From Curtobacterium sp. GC_Cur_3 (GTDB taxonomy: Bacteria > Actinomycetota > Actinomycetes > Actinomycetales > Microbacteriaceae), in contig NZ_JALNUI010000004.1 in assembly GCF_026544205.1 (NCBI RefSeq), positions 103,610-167,609 of the forward strand: a stretch of DNA of 64,000 nucleotides, written 5' to 3'. The notes beneath the pieces are model-generated. The model worked only from the letters and a program-made list of their open reading frames with translations. It searched no databases and was not told the origin of the DNA. The position numbers were made by a program, and so were the translations under genes. Every line of letters starts with the position of its first letter. Position 1 is the stretch's first letter. Positions 18,183-26,923 of the stretch are shown one piece after another.

Positions 18183-19704
18183 CGGACTGAAGGTCGACTT
18201 CGCCGAGATCGACCGCATGGTGACGGGGCTGACCACCCTGAACGCCTACGCGCTGCCGCTCGTGCCGAAGGTCGGTGCGCTGTCGGCTGACGGCGACCTG
18301 CTCGCGTCGGCAATCCTGTCGCCGGGGACGGCCGTCGCTGCTGAGGGCGCGGTGCTCAGCGCCTCGGCGCAGCTCGGCGTGACGATGGTGACGACCGAGG
18401 CGCTGGTGGTCATCACGGCGTCAATCGTGAAGGTCTACGAGGCGGCGGAGACGGCCATCGCTGCCGCTGCTGCTGCGATCGAAGCCAAGGTGGCCGAGGC
18501 CGTGGTCTTCACGGCACGAGTGGCCACCGACGTCGCCCTCGGGGTGCAGACGGTGGTGTACACCCTCACTGCGGTCACGGCCATCGTCAAGCAGGCCATC
18601 GACACGGGTCTCGTCAGCGACATCGCGGGCATCGCCGGACAGTCGATGCAGCAGGCGCTCAGCACCGCGCTGCAGTCGGACGGCACCCTCGCGCAGCGCC
18701 TGGTCGTCTTCGCCTCCGCCGCGAGCAACAACTTCGGCGACAACTTCATGGCAGCGCTGCCGGCGCTGAGCCCGAAGATCGTGGAGGTGGAACAGAACGC
18801 CCTCGGAGACCTGCGGGGTTCTGACACCTACGAGAACCTCCTCAGCACCCTCATTGCCGATGGCCATCGCTTCGGGCTCTTTGAGGACGGTGACCCCTAC
18901 TTCGTGACGGACGTCCTCGGATCCGACGAACGGAAGAAGCGGGCGCAGGACACCCTCTCCGACAGCGAGACAGCGCTGGGCAGGCACCTCAAGATCGATG
19001 ATGAGGGAAACGTCATCCCGACCGATGTCGCTTCGCTCTTCGCGAGTTCGAGCCAGATCGACGGGATCGGGCAGGACGACTTCGCGAACATCCGCATCAT
19101 CAAGACGATCGACGACGACAAGGTGACCAGGTACACGGTGCAGATCCCGAGCACGCAGAGCTGGGAGCGTGTCGCAGGGGTGACTCCGAACGACCTGACA
19201 TCCGATGTCATGGCCATGCGGTACGGCAACAACACGGCCCTGTCCAACGCGGTGATGGCTGCGATGCGCCGTGAAGGCATCACTGACGAGCCCGTCATGT
19301 TGGTGGGGTTCAGCCTGGGAGGCATCACCGCGGGGGCCATCGCTGCGGACCCGCACGGCTACAACATCCAACAGGTCGTCACCGCGGGGGCGCCTGTCGG
19401 CGCGATGAACATTCCTGCTGCCACGAATGTGACCTCGTTCGAGTCCGTCAGCGACCCGGTTGCCGCGCTCGATGGCGTACCCAACCCGGACCGCTCGTCG
19501 TGGGACACCGTCCGTGGCGACGCTCCGGCGAAGCCGGGCGAGACCGGGATGCCTTCCGTGAAGGACGCGCACGACGCGGACCGATACGCTGTCATGGCAA
19601 CGCAGAACCCGGCCGTGAACGCATCCTCCGACATTGCGCAATTCCTCGGGGGCGACGACAAGGAGTCTTCCGTGAACGACTGGGAAGTCAGGCGAACGCA
19701 GTGA
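18175..19704 (+). CDS. Candidate T7SS effector: helical N-terminus fused to alpha/beta-hydrolase (lipase-like) domain
   Basis: 509 residues. Residues 1-175 are Ala/Val-rich helices with no classical signal peptide (VDFAEIDRMVTGLTTLNAY start), comparable to helical targeting domains of WXG100/LXG-type substrates. From about residue 310 the sequence turns into an alpha/beta-hydrolase fold: nucleophile elbow GFSLGG with S380, acid D427 in SVSDPVAALDG, and base H466 in KDAHDADRY, in the right order and spacing. Triads of this kind belong to lipases, esterases and phospholipases. It is encoded between T7SS partners and lipoproteins, which suggests a secreted enzyme neutralised by the lipoproteins. 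An alternative is an intracellular esterase. The ATG 18175 start overlaps the upstream gene by 8 bases. Confidence 0.7.
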   Translation: MSDGLKVDFAEIDRMVTGLTTLNAYALPLVPKVGALSADGDLLASAILSPGTAVAAEGAVLSASAQLGVTMVTTEALVVITASIVKVYEAAETAIAAAAAAIEAKVAEAVVFTARVATDVALGVQTVVYTLTAVTAIVKQAIDTGLVSDIAGIAGQSMQQALSTALQSDGTLAQRLVVFASAASNNFGDNFMAALPALSPKIVEVEQNALGDLRGSDTYENLLSTLIADGHRFGLFEDGDPYFVTDVLGSDERKKRAQDTLSDSETALGRHLKIDDEGNVIPTDVASLFASSSQIDGIGQDDFANIRIIKTIDDDKVTRYTVQIPSTQSWERVAGVTPNDLTSDVMAMRYGNNTALSNAVMAAMRREGITDEPVMLVGFSLGGITAGAIAADPHGYNIQQVVTAGAPVGAMNIPAATNVTSFESVSDPVAALDGVPNPDRSSWDTVRGDAPAKPGETGMPSVKDAHDADRYAVMATQNPAVNASSDIAQFLGGDDKESSVNDWEVRRTQ

Positions 19705-20234
19705 AGCGCGGTTTCGTCAAGCGGGCGGTGTTCATCTCGGCTTCTATAGTGGGGTCGATGCTGCTGGCAGGATGCGCTCAACCCCACTCGGGAGGAGAAC
19801 CATCGATGACCAATTCGGCGTCATCGGCTGCGGGTGGTCAGTCACTTGATCAGGCACGCGGCGAGCTCGAAGCCCGATCAGGTCTCACTGAGGCTTCCGT
19901 GACGGTCAACAAGACCGTTTCGGGGCTGCAGACGCATCGCCGGATCTGGGTCGAGGCGACCACTGATGCAACGGACTCGGGTGCGCAGAAGGAAATCGTC
20001 GAGTACCTGCTCGCGCTCGGCTGGTCGATCAATGACGTGGACGCTGACAAAGGGATCAGCGTGCGTCTTCACACGAACCCGCAGGTTGTCGTCGGCGACC
20101 TCGTGAAGTCGTCCTGGAGCGATCTCGAGTATCGCTCTTCGCCAGACAGCTTCAAAGAGCTCGTCGTCGTACCCCGAGGTGCTCTCGAGGAGAAGCTCGG
20201 AGACTGGCCAGGTCCGGTACCGGCCAGCGCTTGA
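19701..20234 (+). CDS. Lipoprotein, candidate immunity protein 1
   Basis: 177 residues beginning at GTG 19701 in a GTGA overlap with the hydrolase gene. A lipoprotein signal peptide ends in LLAGC with C25 as the lipidated residue. The mature part is about 150 residues, with a repeated alpha/beta pattern (LEARSGLTEASVTVN, then IVEYLLALGWSINDV) and the C-terminal motif LEEKLGDWPGPVP. The next gene is a paralogue with the same C-terminal motif. Direct coupling to a putative secreted hydrolase suggests a membrane-surface inhibitor of that enzyme. Base composition is visibly poorer in GC than the flanking core genes, hinting at recent acquisition. Confidence 0.7.
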   Translation: MKRGFVKRAVFISASIVGSMLLAGCAQPHSGGEPSMTNSASSAAGGQSLDQARGELEARSGLTEASVTVNKTVSGLQTHRRIWVEATTDATDSGAQKEIVEYLLALGWSINDVDADKGISVRLHTNPQVVVGDLVKSSWSDLEYRSSPDSFKELVVVPRGALEEKLGDWPGPVPASA

Positions 20235-20311
20235 CCGAAGTCGGCGTCCGACAGCAACGACGGATTCTTCGACGAGCCCAAGGACACCGATCTTCGAGTC
20301 CGGAGAACCAA

Positions 20312-20788
20312 TTGCGCGCACCACGTCGACAACTCACCCTGATCGTTGCTGCCCTTCTCGTATCGGGGCTCGCGGGTTGTTCATCAAACAAAGGATTGGA
20401 ACCGCTAGCAGCGCGCGACCGAATACAAGCAGTTGACGGCGTCACCAGCGCTACCGTCACAACTGGTACCGATCGGCAGACATTGAAGACCACCCATTTC
20501 GTCGATGTCCGCCTGCGGCTCGACGGGACCGCTAAGTCGAGGGACCTTTCGCGACTGATCGAATACGCAGCGCGGGTCGCCTGGGCAACCGAGATCGATC
20601 ATGAGCCGACGGACGTGCAGATCTCGGTGTCGAGTCCTCCGGTAGTGGATACGTTTGCGATACTTCAGAAACTCGGTCTACCGGCTAGTCCGGCTTCGAG
20701 TGACCACTCGTCAGCTCTGATAGGTGCCCGAATTCTCGAGGAGAAGTGGGGTCGATGGCCGGGATTGGTACCGGAGCGACTCGGGTGA
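20312..20788 (+). CDS. Lipoprotein, candidate immunity protein 2 (paralogue)
   Basis: 158 residues from TTG 20312, chosen because GGAG lies six bases upstream and translation then begins right at a lipoprotein signal peptide (basic RAPRR, hydrophobic core, LAGC with C23). The in-frame TTG at 20231 would add 27 basic residues before the signal and is rejected. The mature domain parallels the upstream lipoprotein: DGVTSATVTTGT, then LIEYAARVAWATEID, ending LEEKWGRWPGLVPERLG. The two copies have diverged strongly in the middle, as in rapidly evolving immunity families. Low GC for this genome. Confidence 0.65.
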   Translation: MRAPRRQLTLIVAALLVSGLAGCSSNKGLEPLAARDRIQAVDGVTSATVTTGTDRQTLKTTHFVDVRLRLDGTAKSRDLSRLIEYAARVAWATEIDHEPTDVQISVSSPPVVDTFAILQKLGLPASPASSDHSSALIGARILEEKWGRWPGLVPERLG

Positions 20789-21239
20789 TGACAGTCGGGG
20801 CGCATATCAGCAGTCGGCGTTCGACGAAGCGGTTTGGCCTCTTGGACCCACGTCTTCTCGAGGGTGCTGGTGCCCCGGCGGCATCGCAACGCAGAACGGT
20901 CGGACTGGCGCTGCCTGCTCGACTTCGAATGGTGCGACTGGTCCTGCTCCCGGAATGCAGGCCCCGACCGGAATGCAGCTCAACGTCTCAGGCGTCGATG
21001 TCCACGCGGTCCTCGAAGACCTGGGGGCGGCCTCCAGCCCGGGACTCAGTGAAGCTTCTGTCTTGGTGCCCGGCAAGGTGATGAATTCGAAGTGGGGAAG
21101 GTGGCTGTGCGACGTGCCGGAACCGCGGCGGTGCCACTGCCGACCGCGCTCGGTCGACAGAACGGTCTTGTGGAGCAGGACCGGGAGGGCGACGGCCCGG
21201 GGACGCTGGCCAGGGCCGGTTCCGAAGCGCCTGAGTTGA
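20785..21239 (+). pseudogene. Decayed third lipoprotein copy (with possible fourth-copy tail)
   Basis: Following the second lipoprotein is a region with no intact signal peptide or single convincing frame. In the frame that ends at 21239, residues equivalent to the lipoprotein C-terminus reappear: MQLNVSGVDVHAVLEDLG, then NSKWGRWL around 21085-21110, and again RGRWPGPVPKRLS at 21200-21239. The front half is in other frames. I read this as a frameshifted or recombined third paralogue plus the tail of another. A small frame starting GTG 20785 exists but does not resemble the family. The 136 bases after it hold nothing recognisable. Confidence 0.55.
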
Positions 21240-21375
21240 CGCAGGTACAGCTGAGCCCGGGACCTGCATTCGAATCGACGATTTCGGTTGGACCTCGGCG
21301 TTCTTGATCCTGTGTCGTCCTCGGCGCCTGAACTGCGGGTCGCCGGGCGCCGTTGCGCCGTGGACGTGCTGAGGG

Positions 21376-23589
21376 TCAGGCGACCGTGGCCAGCGCGAAC
21401 GGGAGCACGGCTGACGCCCCCGCATGGCGGAGCTCGCGTCCCGCAACGGTCATCGTCCACCTGCTGTCGACGATGTCGTCCACGAGCAGCACCGGCCCCT
21501 GGTGGGACTGCAGTGCCGCCCCGAGCTCTGGCCCGACCGTGAAGGTGTCCCACACGCCACTCAGCCGGTAGGCACTGTTCGTCGCACCGTCACCACGCGG
21601 GACCCCGCCGTCACGGTCCAGCGTTCCGAGGAACTCGAGCTTGCCGATCGATGACAGCGCTGACGCCAAGGACGCGACGAGCTGGGGCCGGGAGCGCGAC
21701 GACATCGCGACGACCCCGGTCGGCCGTGTCTCCCACGGCCAGTCACGGAGGGCGCGGATGCAGCCGTCGAGCAGCTCGCGGGACACGGGGGCGTCTGGCA
21801 CACCGGTGGCGAACAGGGCGCGGAGGGGACCGCCCCAGCCGAGGTCGGTCAGCCGGGCGACAGCACGCCCCGGGGCGACGACCTCGCCGGGGCCGAGCTT
21901 GCCGCGGACGGGGACGTCGAGCGCCGCCATTCCGGACGGCCACTGCGCCCGCGGTGCGATCTCGACCCCGACCTGGTCGAGCGCCGACGACGCCCCCTCC
22001 GCCGCAGCGCCGGGCACGTCGGCGGGGTACCAGATGCCCGCACAGTTGTCGCAGCGCCCGCAGGGCTCCGCGGACGGGTCGTCGAGGTCCTGCTGCAGGA
22101 GCTGCATGCGGCAGGCGTCAGTCGACTCGTAGTCGAGCATCGAGGAGGCCTCGGCGGCACGGGCAGCGGCGACGCGTGCGTAGCGCACCTCGTCGTACTC
22201 CCACGGCTGCCCGGTCGACACCCACCCGCCGGTGACACGGCGGACGGCACCGTCGACGTCGAGCACCTTGAGCAGGAGCTCGAGGGTGGAGCGCTTGATG
22301 TCGACGAGGCCCTCGAGCGCGACGGTCGACATCGCCGAGTCCGTGGAGAGGGCGTCGAGCACCGCAGTGGCACGCGACTGGGTCGGCATGGAGGCGCTGG
22401 CGAAGTACTGCCAGATCTCACGGTCCTCGCGTCCGGGCAGCAGGATCACGTCGGCGTTGTCCGTGGCGCGGCCCGCACGACCGATCTGCTGGTAGTAGGC
22501 GACGGGGGAGGAGGGCGCGCCGACGTGCACGACGAACCCGAGGTCGGGCTTGTCGAAGCCCATCCCGAGCGCACTTGTGGCGACGAGGGCCTTCAGCTCG
22601 TTGTTCTTGAGCTGCTGCTCCAGCTGTTCGCGTTCGTCCGTGTCGGTCCGGCCCGTGTAGGCCCGCACCGCGTGGCCGCTCTCGCGGAGCAGCCGCGCGA
22701 TGTCCTCGGCCGCGGAGACCGTCAGCGTGTAGATGATGCCGCTGCCGGGCAGGTCGCCGAGGTGTGCCAGGAGCCACCCGAGCCGAGCGCGGGCGTCGGG
22801 CAGCGTCAGCACGCCGAGGCGCAGCGAGGCCCGGGCGAGGGAGCCGCGGATGGTGAACACCGGGTCCGCGGGGCCGGCGGTCAGCTGTTCGGCGACGTCC
22901 TCCACCACGCGCTCGTTCGCCGTGGCGGTGGTGGCCAGCACGGGGACGCCGTGCGGCAGCGACCGGATGAGCTCGGCGAGCCGGCGGTAGTCGGGCCGGA
23001 AGTCGTGGCCCCAGTCGGAGATGCAGTGGGCCTCGTCCACCACGAGCATCCCCATCCGGGCGATGAGTGCCGGCATCTGCTCGTCGCGGAACTTCGGGTT
23101 GTTCAGGCGTTCGGGGGAGACGAGGAGCACGTCGACCTCGTCCCGCGCCAGCTTCGCCTGGGTGTCGGACCACTCGTGCGCGTTGGCCGAGTTGATCGAC
23201 ACCGCCCGGACGCCTGCCCGTGCTGCGGCTGCGACCTGGTCCCGCATGAGTGCCAGCAGCGGCGACACGAGCACGGTTGGACCGCCGCCACGCCGGCGGA
23301 GCAGCAGGGTCGCGAGGAAGTAGACCGCCGACTTGCCCCACCCGGTGCGCTGCACGACGAGCGCGCGCTGGCGGTGCTCGACCAGGGCCGAGATGGCTTC
23401 CAGCTGCCCGGGGTGGAAGACCGCGTCAGGGCGACCGGTCAGGGCGAAGAGGGCTTCGCGCGCCTCGGTCGCGAGCTCGGCCGACGGCGGAGCCGTGGGC
23501 GCCGCTGCCGCACCCAGCGCGGACGCCGACGGCGCAGCCGTGGACGCAGACGGATCGGACGGTCCGGAGCCGAGCACAGGAGAGGACAT
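21376..23589 (-). CDS. RecQ-family DNA helicase with C-terminal phosphoribosyltransferase-like domain
   Basis: 737 residues. The helicase core has Walker A RTGWGKS (81-87), DEAH box at 185-188 followed by CISDWGHDFRP, motif III TATA, and motif VI QQIGRAGR. A Cys cluster (CRMQL, then CGRCDNC) forms the RecQ zinc site. The last 150 residues are unusual: they end in VLLVDDIVDSRWTMT, the PRPP-loop signature of type I phosphoribosyltransferases. RecQ helicases unwind DNA for recombination repair; the PRTase-like tail may bind nucleotides or be inactive. A CAGCAT hexamer six bases before ATG suggests a leaderless start. Convergent with the T7SS/lipoprotein cluster. Confidence 0.88.
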   Translation of the reverse strand: MSSPVLGSGPSDPSASTAAPSASALGAAAAPTAPPSAELATEAREALFALTGRPDAVFHPGQLEAISALVEHRQRALVVQRTGWGKSAVYFLATLLLRRRGGGPTVLVSPLLALMRDQVAAAARAGVRAVSINSANAHEWSDTQAKLARDEVDVLLVSPERLNNPKFRDEQMPALIARMGMLVVDEAHCISDWGHDFRPDYRRLAELIRSLPHGVPVLATTATANERVVEDVAEQLTAGPADPVFTIRGSLARASLRLGVLTLPDARARLGWLLAHLGDLPGSGIIYTLTVSAAEDIARLLRESGHAVRAYTGRTDTDEREQLEQQLKNNELKALVATSALGMGFDKPDLGFVVHVGAPSSPVAYYQQIGRAGRATDNADVILLPGREDREIWQYFASASMPTQSRATAVLDALSTDSAMSTVALEGLVDIKRSTLELLLKVLDVDGAVRRVTGGWVSTGQPWEYDEVRYARVAAARAAEASSMLDYESTDACRMQLLQQDLDDPSAEPCGRCDNCAGIWYPADVPGAAAEGASSALDQVGVEIAPRAQWPSGMAALDVPVRGKLGPGEVVAPGRAVARLTDLGWGGPLRALFATGVPDAPVSRELLDGCIRALRDWPWETRPTGVVAMSSRSRPQLVASLASALSSIGKLEFLGTLDRDGGVPRGDGATNSAYRLSGVWDTFTVGPELGAALQSHQGPVLLVDDIVDSRWTMTVAGRELRHAGASAVLPFALATVA

Positions 23590-23698
23590 GCCCCCATGCT
23601 GTCAGCACCGACCGACGGAACGTGCCCCGAGCCTCCAACCTGTGGACAGACCGGAGGATGTGGAGAGCCGACCGGTCGAGGACGCCCCGATCACCCCG

Positions 23699-25171
23699 CT
23701 ACTGGTACGTGACGAGCGAGGGCGTCGGTGTCACCTGGGACATCGTCTCGGACGGCGACAGCATGGGCGAGTCTTCGTCGAAGAAGTTCTTCCAGCCCCA
23801 GTGGATCCCCTCGGGCGCGTTGACGTGGAGCGCCTTCCACGTCGCCTGCTTGTCCGGCTGGGACCCCTGCCCGTCGACGTGCACGAGCATGTCGAGCTCC
23901 GGATGTGACCGGAGCGACGAGCGGTCCTGGATCATCGACAGCCGGAACTGGTGCAGGACGAGGGCCTTCGGCGGCAGGTCCTCCGATCGGACGAGGTCGG
24001 CCAGCCACGCGGACACCGCGTTCACCTCGTCGGCGCTCACTGACCCGATCTGCTTGAGCGGGACCTGGTCGGGTCCGAGTCGCCACTCCGGGTCGAGCGC
24101 GAGCCACACCCCGGGTCGCTTCAGCAGTGACTCGTAGCGCTTCGCCTGTGACAGGAAGTCCGAGCGACCCGGCTGCAGGTCGATCACCACCGGCATGCCC
24201 GCGTCGTGCGCGGCGTCCACGTATGGCTCGAGCGTCGACACCGGCAGCTCGGTCGAGTAGTCGCCGTCAGCACCCGCGTCGCCGGCGGCGACCGTCGCGA
24301 TCAGCTCGAACGCGGGCGACACCGGCTCGTCGCTGAGACCGTCGTACGTCGTCGCGAGCTCCCGGACCCGCCGCACCGACGCCGAGGGGTCCTGCTCGCC
24401 GAGGACCCCGAGCACCGGAGCGCCCGGAGCGCCGTACATCGCGACGTACCGGTGGCCGTCGAACGGGCGCTGGCCGCCGTGGGGCAGCTGCCAGCCGCTC
24501 TCGGCCGCCCGCACGGTCCACCGCGGGTCTCCGAGGCCCGCGAACGCCGCACCGACCAGGACCGTCGACGAGTCCTCTCGGTCGTGCAGCGCACGGATCA
24601 CGTCCGGCGCGGCGGCCGGATCGGTCACGCCCTCCGGCATCGTCACCACTGTCGCACCCGCCGCCTTCGCGGTCCCGACGACGGCAGCGTCGTCCGATGC
24701 GTCCGCCACCAGGACGGTCGCCGGCCGGGAGGCTCGGGGTGCGTCCGCCTCGTCCGTGTCCTCCGATGCCGATCGCTTCTCGACCGGTACGTCGATGTGC
24801 ACGGTGCCGACGGTCTGGTACCAGCTCGCGTCGAGACGGTCCAGCTCGTCCGCCACTGCTCGGCGCCGCTCGGCGTCGACGAGCAGCACCGGGACGTGGG
24901 CAATGCGCGCAGCGCTCGCCGCCGTCCGGATCGACCGGGCATCGTCAGCGGGGGCGAGGTATGCACCCGGCGCCGAGGCGAACAGCGCACGACTCGCCCG
25001 GATCGCCCGTTCGGCGCGATCTCGCTGCGTCGCGACTGTGATCGTGCCGGCGGAGGCATCGGTCAGAGTCGCGGGGGTCTCGGACGGTGCTGTCCCGGCG
25101 CATCCGGCTGTCCCCAGCAGGAGCCCTGAGGTTGCGAGCACGACGACGGAACGGGTGGATCGGGAACGCAT
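23699..25171 (-). CDS. Large surface lipoprotein, unknown function
   Basis: 490 residues with a lipoprotein signal peptide ending LLLGTAGC (C24). The mature part has two regions: about 45-270 with repeated short alpha/beta units (PVLLVDAERRRAVADELDRL, ATVLVADASDDAAVVGTA) reminiscent of cell-wall-binding or Rossmann-like repeats, and about 300-490, barrel-like, with VVIDLQPGRSDFLSQAKRYE, VWLALDPEW and HWGWKNFFDED, acidic residues that could be catalytic in a glycosidase-type fold. No family assigned. A TAGGGT hexamer exactly six bases before ATG marks a leaderless start. Monocistronic. Confidence 0.7.
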   Translation of the reverse strand: MRSRSTRSVVVLATSGLLLGTAGCAGTAPSETPATLTDASAGTITVATQRDRAERAIRASRALFASAPGAYLAPADDARSIRTAASAARIAHVPVLLVDAERRRAVADELDRLDASWYQTVGTVHIDVPVEKRSASEDTDEADAPRASRPATVLVADASDDAAVVGTAKAAGATVVTMPEGVTDPAAAPDVIRALHDREDSSTVLVGAAFAGLGDPRWTVRAAESGWQLPHGGQRPFDGHRYVAMYGAPGAPVLGVLGEQDPSASVRRVRELATTYDGLSDEPVSPAFELIATVAAGDAGADGDYSTELPVSTLEPYVDAAHDAGMPVVIDLQPGRSDFLSQAKRYESLLKRPGVWLALDPEWRLGPDQVPLKQIGSVSADEVNAVSAWLADLVRSEDLPPKALVLHQFRLSMIQDRSSLRSHPELDMLVHVDGQGSQPDKQATWKALHVNAPEGIHWGWKNFFDEDSPMLSPSETMSQVTPTPSLVTYQ

Positions 25172-25239
25172 CGGGCCACCCTAGGCGAGCCGTGCGCGAC
25201 GGGTCGAACCGGGTGGCGCGGCGAGGGCTCGTCGTCCGC

Positions 25240-25317
25240 TATGCTTGTCGGGCTGCTCCGCGCTCGGTCGGGTGCGGGTGGCGGAGTCCCTCGGGACTCC
25301 GAGTTCTCCGGAACTCG
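25240..25317 (+). promoter_or_regulatory. tRNA promoter and double-hairpin 5' leader
   Basis: TATGCT (25240-25245) is a good -10. The precursor leader then holds two back-to-back hairpins: 9-bp CGGAGTCCC/GGGACTCCG (25282-25301) and 7-bp CGAGTTC/GAACTCG (25300-25317), the second ending one base before the mature tRNA. Confidence 0.6.
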
Positions 25318-25391
<74 letters not shown>

Positions 25392-25405
25392 CCGAACCGA
25401 AGTGA

Positions 25406-25440
25406 GAAGCCCCGACGGAACATCGTTCCGTCGGGGCTTC
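25406..25440 (+). terminator. Terminator after tRNA-Pro
   Basis: 15-bp perfect stem GAAGCCCCGACGGAA / TTCCGTCGGGGCTTC with loop CATCG. A shorter TTCCCC/GGGGAA hairpin just beyond (about 25445-25458) probably ends the converging gene. Confidence 0.85.
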
Positions 25441-25492
25441 TCCGTTCCCCTCGGGGAATCCCCCTGATGCGGGACGCACAAGGGGTTCGCGG

Positions 25493-26854
25493 TCAGATGA
25501 CGAGCAATCGGGAGATCTGCCCGCTGTTCAGCTGCTGCGCGGCTCCGCCACCTGCGGGGACCCGCCAGAGGCCTGGCGTGGGTCCGGTGTCGACGTTGAA
25601 GAACACGTCTCCGGCGGTGTCCGCAGCTCCGATCCACGGCCCACGACTGCCGGCCGTCACCCCGGTGACCGGTGCGGTCGTCGCCGCGCCACCGGCGGTG
25701 ATCTTGAGGACGTCGGGGATGCTGCGGTCGACGTGGCAGCCCACCTGGCTGACACTCGACTCGGCCGGAGCAGTGCACCACTCCTTCGACTGCAGGAGGA
25801 AGAACGCGGAGCTGTTGACCGCCGCGTACTGGAACGCGATCCTCGGTTCGATCGTCACCTGCTTGGTGGCTCCGGCCTTCAGGAGGAACCACTGCCATGC
25901 TCCTGCGCCGCCAGAGGGTCGTTCGTTGAGGTACAGGTCACCGCCGGGACCGATGAGGATCGCGGACGGGTTGCCCACGTAGGAAGTGCTGCTCTCCACC
26001 AGAGTGCGACTCGTGACCTCGGAGCCCTTCGTCGTCCCGACGTCGATCCGCCCCAACGTGCCGGAGACGAAGGCCAACGTGCCGTCACCTCCGACGGCCC
26101 ACATCGGGTTCGCCGCTGTTCCCGGGCCGGAGATGCCCGTCGGTGTCGTTGACGTTCCGGTCCCGGGTGCCGTGCCGAGGGTCTGGGCCGCGGGGACCGT
26201 GCCGATCGAGCCACCGGGCGTTCGCCAGTAGAGGTTGCCGGCGTCATCGGAGCGGAGGTCGGCGGTGAGCTGCAGACCGGTTGCAACGGTCCTCGCGGGG
26301 CTTCCGTCCGCGGGGTAGGCGACGATGGAGGTCAGGTCAGCTGAGGGAACGAAGACGTCCCCTCGCCTGTTCGCGGTGAAGCCGGCACCGGCGGTCGTGA
26401 CGGTCGTCGCATCCCCCACACCGGTGGTCGGGTACCGGAGGACGGCACCGGTCGCGGTGAGTGCGAACAACGACTGTCGCTGCGCTGTCGGGCGGGTGGG
26501 CGTGTACTGGACGGTCGCGGCCGCGCTCGAGGTCCGTCCGGCGACTGCGCGCACCGCGAACGTGTACGTCGTCCCAGGGGTCAGTGCTCCGAAGTCGTCC
26601 TTCCGGGCCGATGCCGGAAGGTGGTCGACACCGTGGTGCGGCTGGCGCTCTGCGGGGCTGATCGTGACCGTGTACCCGGTGACCTTCGCCTTCCCGGTCG
26701 GAGCTCGCCAGGTGATGTCAGCGGTCGCCGCGGAACCACTCGCCTGGACGGCGATGGGTGCTCCTGGCGCTGGCGGTGGTGCTGCGTGCGCAGGGACAGC
26801 GCCTCCGAGGACGAGCCCCGCGACGGCGGCGGCTGTGAGTACGACTCTGTACAT
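25493..26854 (-). CDS. Secreted fibronectin type III plus beta-propeller-like protein
   Basis: 453 residues from ATG 26854, which has an AGAGGGGAAG ribosome site; an upstream in-frame start adds 16 residues before the signal peptide and is less likely. The signal peptide ends VPAHA/A near residue 24. Residues about 28-115 are a fibronectin type III domain (ITWRAPTGKAKVTGYTVTIS, LTPGTTYTFAVRAV). The remaining 330 residues show blade-like repeats (SLFALTATGAVLRYPT, GDVFVPSADLTSIVAYPADG, GNLYWRTPGG), consistent with an NHL- or SMP-30-type propeller. Probably an extracellular binding protein. Downstream of a small membrane protein on the same strand. Confidence 0.75.
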   Translation of the reverse strand: MYRVVLTAAAVAGLVLGGAVPAHAAPPPAPGAPIAVQASGSAATADITWRAPTGKAKVTGYTVTISPAERQPHHGVDHLPASARKDDFGALTPGTTYTFAVRAVAGRTSSAAATVQYTPTRPTAQRQSLFALTATGAVLRYPTTGVGDATTVTTAGAGFTANRRGDVFVPSADLTSIVAYPADGSPARTVATGLQLTADLRSDDAGNLYWRTPGGSIGTVPAAQTLGTAPGTGTSTTPTGISGPGTAANPMWAVGGDGTLAFVSGTLGRIDVGTTKGSEVTSRTLVESSTSYVGNPSAILIGPGGDLYLNERPSGGAGAWQWFLLKAGATKQVTIEPRIAFQYAAVNSSAFFLLQSKEWCTAPAESSVSQVGCHVDRSIPDVLKITAGGAATTAPVTGVTAGSRGPWIGAADTAGDVFFNVDTGPTPGLWRVPAGGGAAQQLNSGQISRLLVI

Positions 26855-26923
26855 GAGCTTCCCCTCTCCGCCCGAGCTCCCATGCGCCCGAGTTGAGCTC
26901 ATGGAACCGCGTCAGGAGGTGCG

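Noticed and set aside
20231..20311. TTG 20231 as start of the second lipoprotein
   Set aside because: It would add 27 basic residues ahead of the signal peptide; TTG 20312 has GGAG six bases upstream and starts right at the signal.
20785..21081. A separate intact small gene starting at GTG 20785
   Set aside because: Its translation is Arg/Ser-rich and unlike the lipoprotein family, whereas another frame over the same bases shows the family's C-terminal block; treated as a decayed copy.
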